The notes beneath the pieces were generated by a model. The model was given only the letters and a program-made list of their open reading frames with translations, ran no database searches and was not told the origin of the DNA. The translations under genes were made by a program, and so were the position numbers. Source: Stenotrophomonas acidaminiphila (GTDB lineage: Bacteria > Pseudomonadota > Gammaproteobacteria > Xanthomonadales > Xanthomonadaceae). Taken from it: a stretch of 64,000 nucleotides of DNA. The stretch covers positions 451,001 through 515,000 of the forward strand of contig CP019797.1 in the NCBI GenBank assembly GCA_002951995.1, written 5' to 3'. Shown here in pieces: positions 18,324 through 27,244 of this stretch (positions within the stretch are counted from its first letter, which is position 1; each line of letters begins with the position of its first letter).

Positions 18324-19399
18324 TGCGCCCGGCACAGGCCCTGATCGACCTGGACGCGCTGCGCGGCAATTACCGGCTGGCGCGCGAGTTGGGCGGCGGC
18401 AAGGCGCTGGCGGTGATCAAGGCCGACGCCTACGGCCACGGCGCGGTCGCCTGCGCGCGCGCGCTGGAAGCCGAGGCCGACGGCTTCGGCGTGGCCTGCA
18501 TCGAGGAGGCGCTGGAGCTGCGCCAGGCCGGCATCGGCAAGCCGGTGCTGCTGCTGGAGGGCTTCTTCGACGCCGCCGAACTGCCGCTGATCGTCGAGCA
18601 CGAGCTGTGGACCGTGGCGGCCTCGCCGTGGCAGGTCGAGGCGCTGGCCGCGTTCGGCACCGACGCCACCGTGCAGGTCTGGCTGAAGCTGGACAGCGGC
18701 ATGCACCGGCTGGGACTGGGGGTGGACGAGTTCCGCGCCGCGCACGCGCGGCTGTCGGCGTTGCCGCACATCGCGCCGATGGTGCTGATGAGCCACCTGG
18801 CGCGCGCCGACGAGCTGGACAGCCCGCGCACGCTGGAACAGCTGGAAACCTTCAACCGCGCCATCGACGGCCTGCCGGGCGAGACCAGCCTGTGCAACTC
18901 GCCGGCGCTGCTGGGCTGGCCGCAGGTGCGCAGCGACTGGGTGCGCCCCGGCCTGATGCTGTACGGCGCCGACCCGCTGTACCCGCAGCCGGGCCCGCAC
19001 GCGGCACGGCTGCGGCCGGTGATGACCCTGCAGTCGCGGGTGATCGCGGTGCGCGAGATCGGCGTCGGCGAGCCGCTGGGCTACGGCGCGCGCTTCGTCG
19101 CGCAGCGCCCCACGCGCGTGGGCGTGGTGGCCATGGGCTACGCCGACGGCTATCCGCAGTTCGCGCCCAACGGCACCCCGGTGCAGATCGACGGCGTGCC
19201 CGGCCAGCTGATCGGGCGGGTGTCGATGGACATGCTCACCGTCGACCTGACCGATCACCCGCAGGCCGGGCTGGGCAGCATCGTGCAGCTGTGGGGCACG
19301 GCACCCACCATTTCCGAACTGGCGCCGCGCTGCAACACCAGCGCCTACCGGCTGCCGTGCAGCCTCAAGCGCACCCCGCGCGTCTATCTGTCGCAATAG
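18323..19399 (+). CDS. alr: Alanine racemase (catabolic, DadX/Alr)
   Basis: A 358-aa PLP enzyme that interconverts L- and D-alanine. Lys33 in [11 protein letters not shown] binds PLP, and the catalytic tyrosine lies in LGYGARF. The C-terminal domain carries GRVSMDML. Its position directly after dadA, overlapping by one base, matches the catabolic dadX arrangement: L-Ala is converted to D-Ala, then oxidised by DadA. It also supplies D-Ala for peptidoglycan if no second racemase exists. A strong terminator follows. Confidence 0.97.
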   Translation: MRPAQALIDLDALRGNYRLARELGGGKALAVIKADAYGHGAVACARALEAEADGFGVACIEEALELRQAGIGKPVLLLEGFFDAAELPLIVEHELWTVAASPWQVEALAAFGTDATVQVWLKLDSGMHRLGLGVDEFRAAHARLSALPHIAPMVLMSHLARADELDSPRTLEQLETFNRAIDGLPGETSLCNSPALLGWPQVRSDWVRPGLMLYGADPLYPQPGPHAARLRPVMTLQSRVIAVREIGVGEPLGYGARFVAQRPTRVGVVAMGYADGYPQFAPNGTPVQIDGVPGQLIGRVSMDMLTVDLTDHPQAGLGSIVQLWGTAPTISELAPRCNTSAYRLPCSLKRTPRVYLSQ

Positions 19400-19406
19400 G
19401 CAACAG

Positions 19407-19432
19407 AAAAGGGCCGCGAACGCGGCCCTTTT
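19407..19432. terminator. Bidirectional intrinsic terminator after alr
   Basis: AAAA, then GGGCCGCG / AA / CGCGGCCC, then TTTT. The 8-bp GC stem is flanked by A and T runs that pair, so it can end alr transcription on the plus strand and the DUF3016 gene on the minus strand. Confidence 0.92.
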
Positions 19433-19471
19433 CCTTTCGTTCCCCTGCGCTCGCGCGCACCACTGCCGGCA

Positions 19472-20041
19472 TCAGAGCCCGGCAGTGGCGCGGTCCTCGC
19501 GCAGTTCGCGGCGCAGCCAGTCGTCGAGCAGGCGCTTCTCGTAGCGCAGCGGATCGGTGTCGGACAGGCGCGTGGTGCCATACAGGTAGGCGTTGTCCAC
19601 CAGCTTGCGCTCGCCCTGGTCGATCACCCGGCCTTGGGCGTCGGTGACGGTGAACTGCAGGTTGATCCGCGGCGGGTAGATGTTGCGCATGATGCGCACG
19701 TCGTCCAGGCGCGGGCCCTGCCACGGCTCGTAGTCGCCGGCGCGCTTGATGTCGGTGATGGTCACGCTCATCTGCTGCCCCTCGGGCAGCTTGCTGGATG
19801 CCTGCTTGCGCAGGTACTCGGCCAGGTCCACCACCCAGTTGCCGCGCTCGGCGTCCCAGCGATTGTGGCTCTGGCGCAGTTCGGTGAACCCGGACGGATC
19901 GTTCCACTGCACCTGCACCGGGCCTTCCTGGGCCAGGGCGCGCGGCGCCTGCGGGTCGGTGACAGTGGCGGGCCGGGCATGGGCGCTACCCGCCGCGAGC
20001 AGGCACGCCAGCGCCAGGGCGGTTACGGTCGGGGTTTTCAT
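19472..20041 (-). CDS. DUF3016 family periplasmic protein
   Basis: A 189-aa exported protein. The signal peptide (MKTPTVTALALACLLAAGSAHA) is followed by a domain I recognise as DUF3016: VQWNDPSGFTELRQS, then an ITDIKRAGDYEPW segment and RLDDVRIMRNIYPP. Function unknown. GGAGG lies 6 bases before the ATG at 20041. It is convergent with alr and shares its terminator. Confidence 0.85.
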   Translation of the reverse strand: MKTPTVTALALACLLAAGSAHARPATVTDPQAPRALAQEGPVQVQWNDPSGFTELRQSHNRWDAERGNWVVDLAEYLRKQASSKLPEGQQMSVTITDIKRAGDYEPWQGPRLDDVRIMRNIYPPRINLQFTVTDAQGRVIDQGERKLVDNAYLYGTTRLSDTDPLRYEKRLLDDWLRRELREDRATAGL

Positions 20042-20219
20042 GACGAACCTCCGGAATCGGGTGTCCCTGCAGTGTGGGGGCGATCGGCGCGCCGGGCAAT
20101 CGCCCGCCGCCCGGCGGTTGGAGCCGGGTTGCGGACGGTTCATCATCACATGCCGTGGATAGCTGGACGCCGAGACTTTTCCCCGTTGCGGCATCGCCGC
20201 GAGGACCCGATCACCCCCC

Positions 20220-22238
20220 TTGAGCACGCATCCATCCGAACTGGAGCCGTTCGTTCCGCCGCCGCAGGTCGCGGCGGGGCTGGACAGCGCGTCGCTGTAC
20301 CAGGAGGTGTTCGAGGCCGCCGGTACCGGCTTCTGCGTGATCGAGGTGCTGTTCGACGAGGCCCGCGCGGTGGACTTCCTGCACTGCAGGGTGAACGCGG
20401 CCTTCGAGCGCATCACCGGGCTGGCCGGTGTCGCCGGGCGCCGCGCCACCGAGGTGCTGCCGGGGCTGGACGAGTACTGGTTCCGGGTGTTCGGGCGGGT
20501 GGTCGACGAGGGCGTGCCGGCGCAGTTCGAGCGTTACCTGCCACAGCTCGGGCGCTGGTACTCGGTCGAGGCGGTGCGGCTGCGGCCGGCGGCGGCGCGG
20601 CGGCTCGCGGTGCTGTTCGTCGACATCTCGCGGCGCAAGCAGATCGAGACCGAGCTGGCCGAAAGCGAGGCGCGCTTCAGCGCCCTGGCCGACGGCCTGC
20701 CGATGCCGGTCTGGGTACTGGATGACCTGGGCCACGTACGTTTCGTCAACAATGCCTTCGGCAGTTTCTTCGGCCTGCAGGCCGACCACCGCTTCGGGCC
20801 GCGCTGGTGGGAAGGGCTGTTGCACCCGGAGGACCTGAAGGTCTTCGAGTACGCATTGGAAGACGCGCTGTGCAACGAGCGCGAACTGCACCTGAGCGCG
20901 CGCCTGCGCCGCCATGACGGCCAGTGGCGGTGGCTGGAAATGAACGCCGCGCCGCGCTTCTCGGCCGATGGCCGCTTCATCGGCCTGGCCGGCAACAGCC
21001 CGGACATCACCGAGCGCCGCGAGATCGAGATGGCGCGCGAGGAGTTGCTGGGCGCCGAGCGTGCCGCGCGCAGCGCCGCCGAGGGCATGGCCCGGGTCAA
21101 GGACGAGTTCCTCGCCACCCTGTCGCACGAACTGCGCACCCCGCTCACCACCATCCTGGGCTGGAGCGAACTGCTGCTGCAGCGCATGGAGGCCGACCAT
21201 CCCATGCGCCGCGGGGTGGAAGTCATCGCCAGCAGCGCGCTGGCGCAGAAGCGGTTGATGTCGGACATGCTCGACCTGAGCAGCATGCTGCTGGGCAAGG
21301 TGCAGCTGGAGGTCGAAGTGCTCGACCTTGCCGAGCAGGTGCGCGAGGCCGTGCGCCTGCAGGAGCTGGCGGCGCAGGACAAGGCGCAGGCGCTGGTGGT
21401 CGATGTGCCGCGGGCGCCGTGCCCGGTGCTGGGCGATGCCACGCGGCTGCAGCAGGTGCTGTGGAACCTGCTGGCCAACGCCATCAAGTTCACCCCGGTC
21501 GAGGGCCGGATCGAGGTCGTGCTGCGGCAGGAGGACGGGCAATACGTGGTGGACGTGCGCGACAACGGCGACGGCATCGCGCCGGAATTCCTGGCGCAGC
21601 TGTTCAGCCGCTTCAGCCAGGCCGACACCACCACCACCCGCCGTCATGGCGGCCTGGGGCTGGGGCTGGCCATCGCCAGGCAGTTGACCGAACTGCATGG
21701 CGGTTCGGTGTGCGCGCAGAGCGCGGGTGCCGGCCAGGGGGCCACGTTCAGCGTGCGCCTGCCGGCATACCGGGTGGAGAACGCCGGGCGGCCGCGGCGC
21801 ACCGTGCAGCGGGTCGCGGCCGGCGAACAGGTGGTGGCCGGCCACGCGCTGGCCGGGACCCGGGTCCTGGCGGTGGAAGACCAGCCGGAGGTGCTGGCCT
21901 ATCTGCGACGGGTGCTGGAAGAGCAGGGCGCGCAGGTGGTGGCGGCGGCGTCGGCCGCCGAAGCGCTGGAGCTGCTGGACCTGCGTGGCCACGCCGCCTT
22001 CGATGTGCTGGTCAGCGACGTCGGCATGCCCGGCATGGACGGCTACGGGCTGGCACGCACGCTGCGCGAGACCATGGGCATTTCCGCGGCGGAGCTGCCG
22101 GCGGTCGCGGTGACCGCGCTGGCGCGCGGCGATGACCGCCGCCGCGCGCTGGCGGCCGGCTTCCAGGTGCACGTCGCCAAGCCGTACAGCGTGGCGCAGC
22201 TGGTAGGCGCGGTCCGCGAAGCCTGTAGCGGCCGCTGA
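20220..22238 (+). CDS. Soluble hybrid histidine kinase (PAS-PAS-HisKA-HATPase-REC)
   Basis: A 672-aa sensor kinase without TM helices. Two PAS domains (about 24-140 and 147-275), a HisKA dimerisation domain with phospho-acceptor His303 in LSHELRTPL, a HATPase domain (NLLANAIKF, DNGDGIAPE, GLGLGLAIA), and a C-terminal receiver (about 545-665) with VSDVGMPGMDG and Lys in VHVAKPYS. No DNA-binding output. The start is TTG at 20220: no ATG or GTG precedes it in frame before a stop at 20160. The next gene, rsmC, looks independent. Input signal unknown. Confidence 0.92.
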   Translation: MSTHPSELEPFVPPPQVAAGLDSASLYQEVFEAAGTGFCVIEVLFDEARAVDFLHCRVNAAFERITGLAGVAGRRATEVLPGLDEYWFRVFGRVVDEGVPAQFERYLPQLGRWYSVEAVRLRPAAARRLAVLFVDISRRKQIETELAESEARFSALADGLPMPVWVLDDLGHVRFVNNAFGSFFGLQADHRFGPRWWEGLLHPEDLKVFEYALEDALCNERELHLSARLRRHDGQWRWLEMNAAPRFSADGRFIGLAGNSPDITERREIEMAREELLGAERAARSAAEGMARVKDEFLATLSHELRTPLTTILGWSELLLQRMEADHPMRRGVEVIASSALAQKRLMSDMLDLSSMLLGKVQLEVEVLDLAEQVREAVRLQELAAQDKAQALVVDVPRAPCPVLGDATRLQQVLWNLLANAIKFTPVEGRIEVVLRQEDGQYVVDVRDNGDGIAPEFLAQLFSRFSQADTTTTRRHGGLGLGLAIARQLTELHGGSVCAQSAGAGQGATFSVRLPAYRVENAGRPRRTVQRVAAGEQVVAGHALAGTRVLAVEDQPEVLAYLRRVLEEQGAQVVAAASAAEALELLDLRGHAAFDVLVSDVGMPGMDGYGLARTLRETMGISAAELPAVAVTALARGDDRRRALAAGFQVHVAKPYSVAQLVGAVREACSGR

Positions 22239-22314
22239 ATCCACGCCGCGTGTGGCCGGCCCCGGCCCGGGCGGGCCGCTAGAATGACCGGCTACGTTCC
22301 GCTGGATATCCGCG

Positions 22315-23369
22315 ATGGCCGCCGCCCAAGACGCCCCGCTGCAGACCCTGTTCCTCCCGTTCGCCAGTGGCAGCCTGCCGTGGCCGCAGGGGCCGGTGCT
22401 GTTCCTGCGCGCCCGCGAGGGCTGGCCGCTGCGCGAGCATGCCGCGCCCGGGCAACTGGTGTGCGTGCAGAGTTTCCGGCCGTTCGCGCAGGCCCTGGAG
22501 CGCGGTGGCTGGGAGGTGCGCGACGAGGCCGCCGTGGAAGACACCGCCGCCACCTACCCGCTGGTGCTGGTGTTGCCGCCGCGCCAGCGCGACGAGGCGC
22601 GCGCGCTGCTGGCGCGGGCGCTGGCGCAGCTGGCGCCGGGCGGCGTGCTGGTCGCCTGCCAGGCCAACAGCGAGGGCGCGCGTTCGGGTGAAAGCGACCT
22701 GGAGCGCCTGGCCGGCCTCGGTGGCAAGCTCACCAAGAACCACTGCCGGGTGTACTGGAGCGCGCCGCGTGACGGCCACCACGACGAGGCGCTGCGCGCG
22801 CGCTGGGCGGCGCTGGATGCGCCGCGGCCGATCATGGACGGGCGCTTCCTCAGCCGCCCCGGGGTGTTTGCCTGGGACCGCATCGACCGCGCCTCGGCGC
22901 TGCTGGTCGAACAGCTGCCGCCGGACCTGGCCGGGCGTGGCGCCGACCTCGGCGCCGGCTGGGGCTATCTGTCGGCCGAGCTGCTGGCGCGCTGCCCCGG
23001 GGTGACCGCGCTGGACCTGTACGAAGCCGAGTCGCGGGCGCTGGCGCTGGCCCGCCACAACCTGGCCGGCAGCCGCGCGCAGCTGGATTTCCGCTGGCAC
23101 GACGTCACCGCCGGCATCGACGGGCGCTACGACTTCGTCGTCTCCAATCCGCCGTTCCATACCCCGCGCGCGAGGACCGGCCGGACATCGGCCAGCGCTT
23201 CATCGCCGTGGCCGCGCAGGCGCTGCGCCCGGGCGGGCGCCTGTTCATGGTCGCCAACCGGCACCTGCCGTACGAACAGATCCTCAACGACAGTTTCGGG
23301 CAGGTGCGCGTGGCGGCCGAGCGCGACGGCTTCAAGGTCATCGTCGGCACCCGCGGGGGCCGCGCATGA
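22315..23369 (+). pseudogene. rsmC: 16S rRNA m2G1207 methyltransferase RsmC, interrupted by one frameshift
   Basis: SAM-dependent methyltransferase of 16S rRNA G1207. The N-terminal RsmC pseudo-domain (about 1-165) is followed by the catalytic domain with GADLGAGWGYLSAE and the NPPFH motif. Directly after NPPFHTPRA the frame breaks at about 23172; adding one base restores EDRPDIGQRFIAVAAQALRPGG and the rest of the family C-terminus, ending at 23367-23369, where the stop overlaps the rsuA start. The rebuilt length is about 351 aa (E. coli 343). First gene of an rsmC-rsuA-HAD operon. The single-base loss may be a sequencing error. A TAGAAT element lies about 30 bases upstream. Confidence 0.88.
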
Positions 23370-24073
23370 AGCTGGTCAAGCACATCGCCAACCTCGGTTA
23401 TGGCAGCCGCAAGCAGGTGCAGTGGCTGTTCCGCGAGGGCCGCGTCACCGATGCCGATGGCGACGTGCTGTACGCCGACGACAAGGTCGCGCACGACGCC
23501 ATCCGCATCGATGGCGAGCCGCTGGATCCGCCGCCGGGCCTGGCCCTGATGCTGCACAAGCCGGCCGGCTATACCTGCTCGACCAAGGACCAGGGCCGGC
23601 TGGTCTATGACCTGCTGCCCACCCGCTTCCGTGACCGCTCGCCGCTGTTGTCCACGGTCGGCCGGCTGGACCGCGACACCAGCGGGCTGCTGCTGATGAC
23701 CGACGACGGCGCGCTGCTGCACCGGATCGTGTCGCCGAAGTCGAAGCTGGACAAGGTCTACGAGGCGCGGCTGGCGCAGGACCTGCGCGGCGACGAGGCG
23801 GCGACCTTCGCCAGCGGCACGCTGTTGCTGGAATCGGAGGACAAGCCGCTGCTGCCGGCCGAACTCGAGGTGCTGGGCCCGCGGCACGCGCGCCTGACCC
23901 TGCACGAGGGCCGCTACCACCAGGTGCGGCGCATGTTCGCCGCGGTCGGCAACCACGTCGAAGCGCTGCACCGCAGCCGCATCGGCGGGCTGGCGCTGGA
24001 CGGGCTGGCCGAAGGCCGGTGGCGGGTGCTGTCGGCCGCCGATCTGCAGGTCCTGTTCGGGGACGCGCCATGA
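23366..24073 (+). CDS. rsuA: 16S rRNA pseudouridine(516) synthase RsuA
   Basis: A 235-aa enzyme that makes pseudouridine 516 in 16S rRNA. An S4-like RNA-binding N-terminus (HIANLGYGSRKQVQWL) and the synthase domain with catalytic Asp102 in GRLDRDTSGLLL, then EGRYHQVRRMF. Length matches E. coli RsuA (231 aa). The start overlaps the end of rsmC and the stop overlaps the following HAD gene (ATGA), so the three genes are translationally coupled; two of them modify 16S rRNA. Confidence 0.95.
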   Translation: MKLVKHIANLGYGSRKQVQWLFREGRVTDADGDVLYADDKVAHDAIRIDGEPLDPPPGLALMLHKPAGYTCSTKDQGRLVYDLLPTRFRDRSPLLSTVGRLDRDTSGLLLMTDDGALLHRIVSPKSKLDKVYEARLAQDLRGDEAATFASGTLLLESEDKPLLPAELEVLGPRHARLTLHEGRYHQVRRMFAAVGNHVEALHRSRIGGLALDGLAEGRWRVLSAADLQVLFGDAP

Positions 24074-24777
24074 CCCTGCTGGCGTCGCTGGCGGCGCGGC
24101 CACAGGCGGTGATCTTCGACATGGACGGGCTGATGCTGGACAGCGAGCGCGCGCTGCTGGGCTGCCTGGCGCAGGCCGCTGCGGACGCCGGCCACGCGCT
24201 GCCCGAGGCGTTCCTGCTGTCGCTGATCGGCTCCAGCGACGCGCTCACCCGCCAGCGCATCGCCGGGCAGGTCGGGGCCGGTGCGGTCGATGCCCTGCTG
24301 CAGGATTCGTACGCGCGCTATGAACAGCTGGTGGTGGCCGGGGTGCCGCACCGCCCGGGCATCACCGACCTGCTCGACACCCTGGTCGCGCACGGCGTGC
24401 CGCGCGCGGTGGCCACCTCCACGCGGCGCCCGCTGGCGCTGCGCAAGCTCGAAAGCGCCGGGCTGCTGCGCTACTTCGAGCACGTGGCGACCAGCAGCGA
24501 CGTCGCCCACCCCAAGCCGGCGCCGGACATCTACCTGCTGGCCGCGGCGCGGCTGGGGGTCGAGCCACGCCACTGCCTGGCGCTGGAGGATTCGCCCACC
24601 GGCGTGCGCGCGGCGCTGGCTGCCGGCATGACCGTGATCCAGGTGCCGGACCTGCTGCAGCCGGACGCGGACGTGCGCGCGCTGGGCCATGCCATCGCCG
24701 GCTCGCTGCACGATGTGCGCGGGCTGCTGCTGCCGCTGCTCGACGGCCCGCCCGCGGCGCGCCCGCGGGCCGGGTAA
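24070..24777 (+). CDS. HAD-IA family phosphatase / phosphoglucomutase-like hydrolase
   Basis: A 235-aa haloacid dehalogenase-fold protein. Motif I, FDMDGLMLDSE (nucleophile Asp17, acid/base Asp19), an all-helical cap, motif II ATSTRRP, motif III KPAPDIYL and motif IV LEDSPTGVRAAL. Closest in style to beta-phosphoglucomutase/YniC-type sugar-phosphate phosphatases; the substrate cannot be told from sequence. Coupled to rsuA by an ATGA overlap. Confidence 0.9.
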   Translation: MTLLASLAARPQAVIFDMDGLMLDSERALLGCLAQAAADAGHALPEAFLLSLIGSSDALTRQRIAGQVGAGAVDALLQDSYARYEQLVVAGVPHRPGITDLLDTLVAHGVPRAVATSTRRPLALRKLESAGLLRYFEHVATSSDVAHPKPAPDIYLLAAARLGVEPRHCLALEDSPTGVRAALAAGMTVIQVPDLLQPDADVRALGHAIAGSLHDVRGLLLPLLDGPPAARPRAG

Positions 24778-24870
24778 GGCGCGGGCGGAACCCGGCCACG
24801 GCGACCGCGCCGGGCCGCGGCCTTCATCGGTTCCTTCGCCGCTGCGCGCCGGCGGCCGGGAGCGGCCGCC

Positions 24871-25419
24871 TCACTCCCCGTCCAGCAACCGCTTCCAGCC
24901 GTCCACGCCGAGCCTGTCCAGGGTGGCGATGTTGCGCTCGACGATCACGTCCGGGTCCGGGAACGCGGCCACCGCGCGTTCCACGCTGTCCTCGCGCAGC
25001 AGGTGCAGGGTGGGCCAGGGGGCGCGGTTGGTGTAGTTGCTGGCGTCGTCCGGCGCGGTGCCGGCGAACTGGTACTGCGGGTGGAAGCTGGCCACCTGCA
25101 GTATGCCCTGCAGGTCCAGTGCCTCCACCGCCGCGTCGGCGTTGTCCAGGAAGTCGTTGTAGTCGAGGAAATCGGTGAGCACCTGCGGGTGCACGATCAG
25201 CGTGGTATCGATCTGCTCGGCCGGCGTGTCGCGCAGCAGCAGCAGTTCCTCGGCCAGCTGCTCCAGCAGCGCCTCGGGCGTGCTGGCGTCGCTGAGCACG
25301 AAGCGCACCTGCTCCTTGACGTACACCGCCTTGGCGAACGGGCACAGGTTGAGCCCGATCACGGCCTTCTCCAGCCAGCGGCGGGTGTCGGCGATCGGGT
25401 CGTGGGCGGTGTCGTTCAT
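24871..25419 (-). CDS. DUF1415 family protein
   Basis: A 182-aa cytosolic protein that matches DUF1415: RRWLEKAVIGLNLCPFAK near the N-terminus, TTLIVHPQVLTDFLDYNDF in the middle and APWPTLHLLRE towards the end. The conserved Cys in LNLCPFA is present. The family is common in proteobacteria and uncharacterised. It stands alone between the HAD gene (convergent) and yajQ. Confidence 0.88.
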   Translation of the reverse strand: MNDTAHDPIADTRRWLEKAVIGLNLCPFAKAVYVKEQVRFVLSDASTPEALLEQLAEELLLLRDTPAEQIDTTLIVHPQVLTDFLDYNDFLDNADAAVEALDLQGILQVASFHPQYQFAGTAPDDASNYTNRAPWPTLHLLREDSVERAVAAFPDPDVIVERNIATLDRLGVDGWKRLLDGE

Positions 25420-25516
25420 GGCGGGCAGGCGGGCAACGGGGCGGCCATTCTAGGCGATGGCGGGCCGTGCCGCGGCGCCGGCGCGCGGGCCGCCGCGGGC
25501 ATCGCGCCGCGCCCGC

Positions 25517-26002
25517 TCAGTCGCGGAAGTTGTCGAACTGCAGCGGCTGCTCGAATTCGCTCTTCTTCAGCAGCGCGATCGTTTCCTGCAGGTCGTCGCG
25601 CTTCTTGCCGTTCACGCGCAGCTTGTCGCCGTTGATCTGGGTGTCGACCTTGATCTTGGACTCCTTGATCTTCGCCGCGATCTGCTTGGCCAGCTTCTGC
25701 TCGATGCCCTGCTTGACCTTGACCTGCTGGCGCGCGCCACCGAGGTTGGTTTCGATGTCGCCGAACTCCATGCAGCGGAAGTCGATGCCGCGCGCGGCCA
25801 GGCGCTGCTTGAGGATGTCGGCCATCTGCTTGAGCTGGAAATCGCTGGGCGCGGCCAGTTTGATCAGCGCGTCACCCTCCTGCTCGAACTTCGCGTCCAC
25901 GCCCTTGAAATCGAAGCGCGTGGACAGCTCGCGGTTGGCCTGGTCGATGGCGTTGGTCAGTTCGTGCTTGTCGACTTCGGACACGACGTCGAAGGAAGGC
26001 AT
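25517..26002 (-). CDS. yajQ: YajQ family c-di-GMP-binding protein
   Basis: A 161-aa protein almost entirely matching YajQ: PSFDVVSEVDKHELTNAID at the N-terminus, STRFDFKGVDA, and KESKIKVDTQINGDKLRV. In Xanthomonas campestris and Pseudomonas, YajQ homologues bind c-di-GMP and work with a LysR-type regulator to control virulence genes; in E. coli the role is unclear. It is a possible receiver for the c-di-GMP pool set by the EAL protein in this window (inference only). A GGAG-type ribosome site (aggagctctccc) precedes the start. Confidence 0.96.
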   Translation of the reverse strand: MPSFDVVSEVDKHELTNAIDQANRELSTRFDFKGVDAKFEQEGDALIKLAAPSDFQLKQMADILKQRLAARGIDFRCMEFGDIETNLGGARQQVKVKQGIEQKLAKQIAAKIKESKIKVDTQINGDKLRVNGKKRDDLQETIALLKKSEFEQPLQFDNFRD

Positions 26003-26062
26003 GGGAGAGCTCCTGGCGGAAAAACAGCGGCCATTCTAGGCGATCGCCCGGTGGCGCCGTCG

Positions 26063-27163
26063 TCAGGGCGCGTCCTTCCACTGCGCATGCAGCAGGTTGG
26101 ATACCGCGAAGCAGGCCGGCGCGTCCTTGTTGGACAGCACGATCACGGTTTCGCCGGTATGCGGGTAGCTGCGCACGTCGGTGCAGATGCCGTCGGCGCT
26201 GCCGCCATGCCCCCAGCGGAAGTCGCGTTCGGGCACGCCCGGGCCGTAGCCCGTGGCGAAGAAACCCAGCCCCATGAACTCGTGCTGCGGCGTGGTCGCC
26301 TGCCTGAACAGCGGCAGGGGCAGCAGCCGGCCGTCGCGCAGGGCCTGCACGAAGCGCAGCAGGTCGCCGGCCGGCGCCACCTGCCCGCCGGCGGCGAAAC
26401 CGCGCGCCGGCAGCGTGGCGCAGTTGCGCACGCGCCGGCCTTCGACTTCCGCATAGCCCGCCGCCAGGTCCGGTGCCGGGGCGTCGCAGTCGACGAAGCC
26501 GGTGCGGGTCATCCCGGCCGGCGCCAGCACATGCGCGCGGACGTAGGACTCGAAGTCCTGCCCGGACAGTACCTCGACCATCCGCCCCAGCACCACGTAG
26601 CCATAGTTGCCGTATTTCTGCTGCGTGCCCGGGGCGAACTCCGGCGCGCGCCGGCCGTGCAGGGCGATGATGTCGGCGGCGCTGCGCAGCCGCGCGCGCT
26701 CGGCCGCATGTTCGGCGCCGAACAGTTCGTCCACGTCGCCGGCGCCGGCGGTGTGGGTGAGCAGCTGCCGCACCGTCACCGTGTCGGCGAAGGCGCGGTT
26801 GGGGTAGTCCTCCAGCACCTCGCCGACGTGGCTGTCCAGGGTGATGCGGCCGGCAGCGACCTGCTGCAGGATCGCCACGCTGGTGAACATCTTGCCGGCG
26901 GACGCCAGGTTCAGGCGGTCATCGGTGCGCAGCGGCGCCTCGCCGGTCTCGTCGCGCAGGCCGTAGGCTTTCTCGAACACCACCTGGCCGTCGTGTGCGA
27001 CCAGCACCACGCCGGAAAAGCGTCCGGCCGCCTCCAGCCCGAGGGCGAAACCATCGAGCCGCGCCAGGTCGGTGGCCGCAGGCGCCTGCGCGGCGGCCGT
27101 CGCGCAGGCCAGGGACAGGGCCAGTGGGGCCAGGCAGCGAAGCGGGGTGGAAGCGACAGGCAT
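26063..27163 (-). CDS. Exported serine hydrolase of the beta-lactamase/class C PBP family
   Basis: A 366-aa protein with a Sec signal peptide (about 1-26, ending ATAAAQA). Class C-type motifs are in place: Ser89-x-x-Lys92 in ASAGKMF, Tyr184-Gly-Asn186 in KYGNYGY, and HGG in GHGGSADG replacing KTG. This pattern is typical of esterase/peptidase relatives of AmpC such as EstB or D-aminopeptidase rather than true beta-lactamases. Probably periplasmic. The start at 27163 is chosen by GGAG spacing and signal-peptide fit; ATG 27196 is the alternative. Confidence 0.88.
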   Translation of the reverse strand: MPVASTPLRCLAPLALSLACATAAAQAPAATDLARLDGFALGLEAAGRFSGVVLVAHDGQVVFEKAYGLRDETGEAPLRTDDRLNLASAGKMFTSVAILQQVAAGRITLDSHVGEVLEDYPNRAFADTVTVRQLLTHTAGAGDVDELFGAEHAAERARLRSAADIIALHGRRAPEFAPGTQQKYGNYGYVVLGRMVEVLSGQDFESYVRAHVLAPAGMTRTGFVDCDAPAPDLAAGYAEVEGRRVRNCATLPARGFAAGGQVAPAGDLLRFVQALRDGRLLPLPLFRQATTPQHEFMGLGFFATGYGPGVPERDFRWGHGGSADGICTDVRSYPHTGETVIVLSNKDAPACFAVSNLLHAQWKDAP

Positions 27164-27244
27164 GCATCCGGCTCCGGCGGAAGATGCGGCGAGCATAACG
27201 GCACCGCGGCGGCGGTTGCCGGCGTGGCCTGCGATAATCGCGCC

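Noticed and set aside
26063..27163. Calling the serine hydrolase an AmpC beta-lactamase
   Set aside because: The third motif is HGG instead of KTG, and there is no linked ampR. Esterase or peptidase relatives share this pattern.
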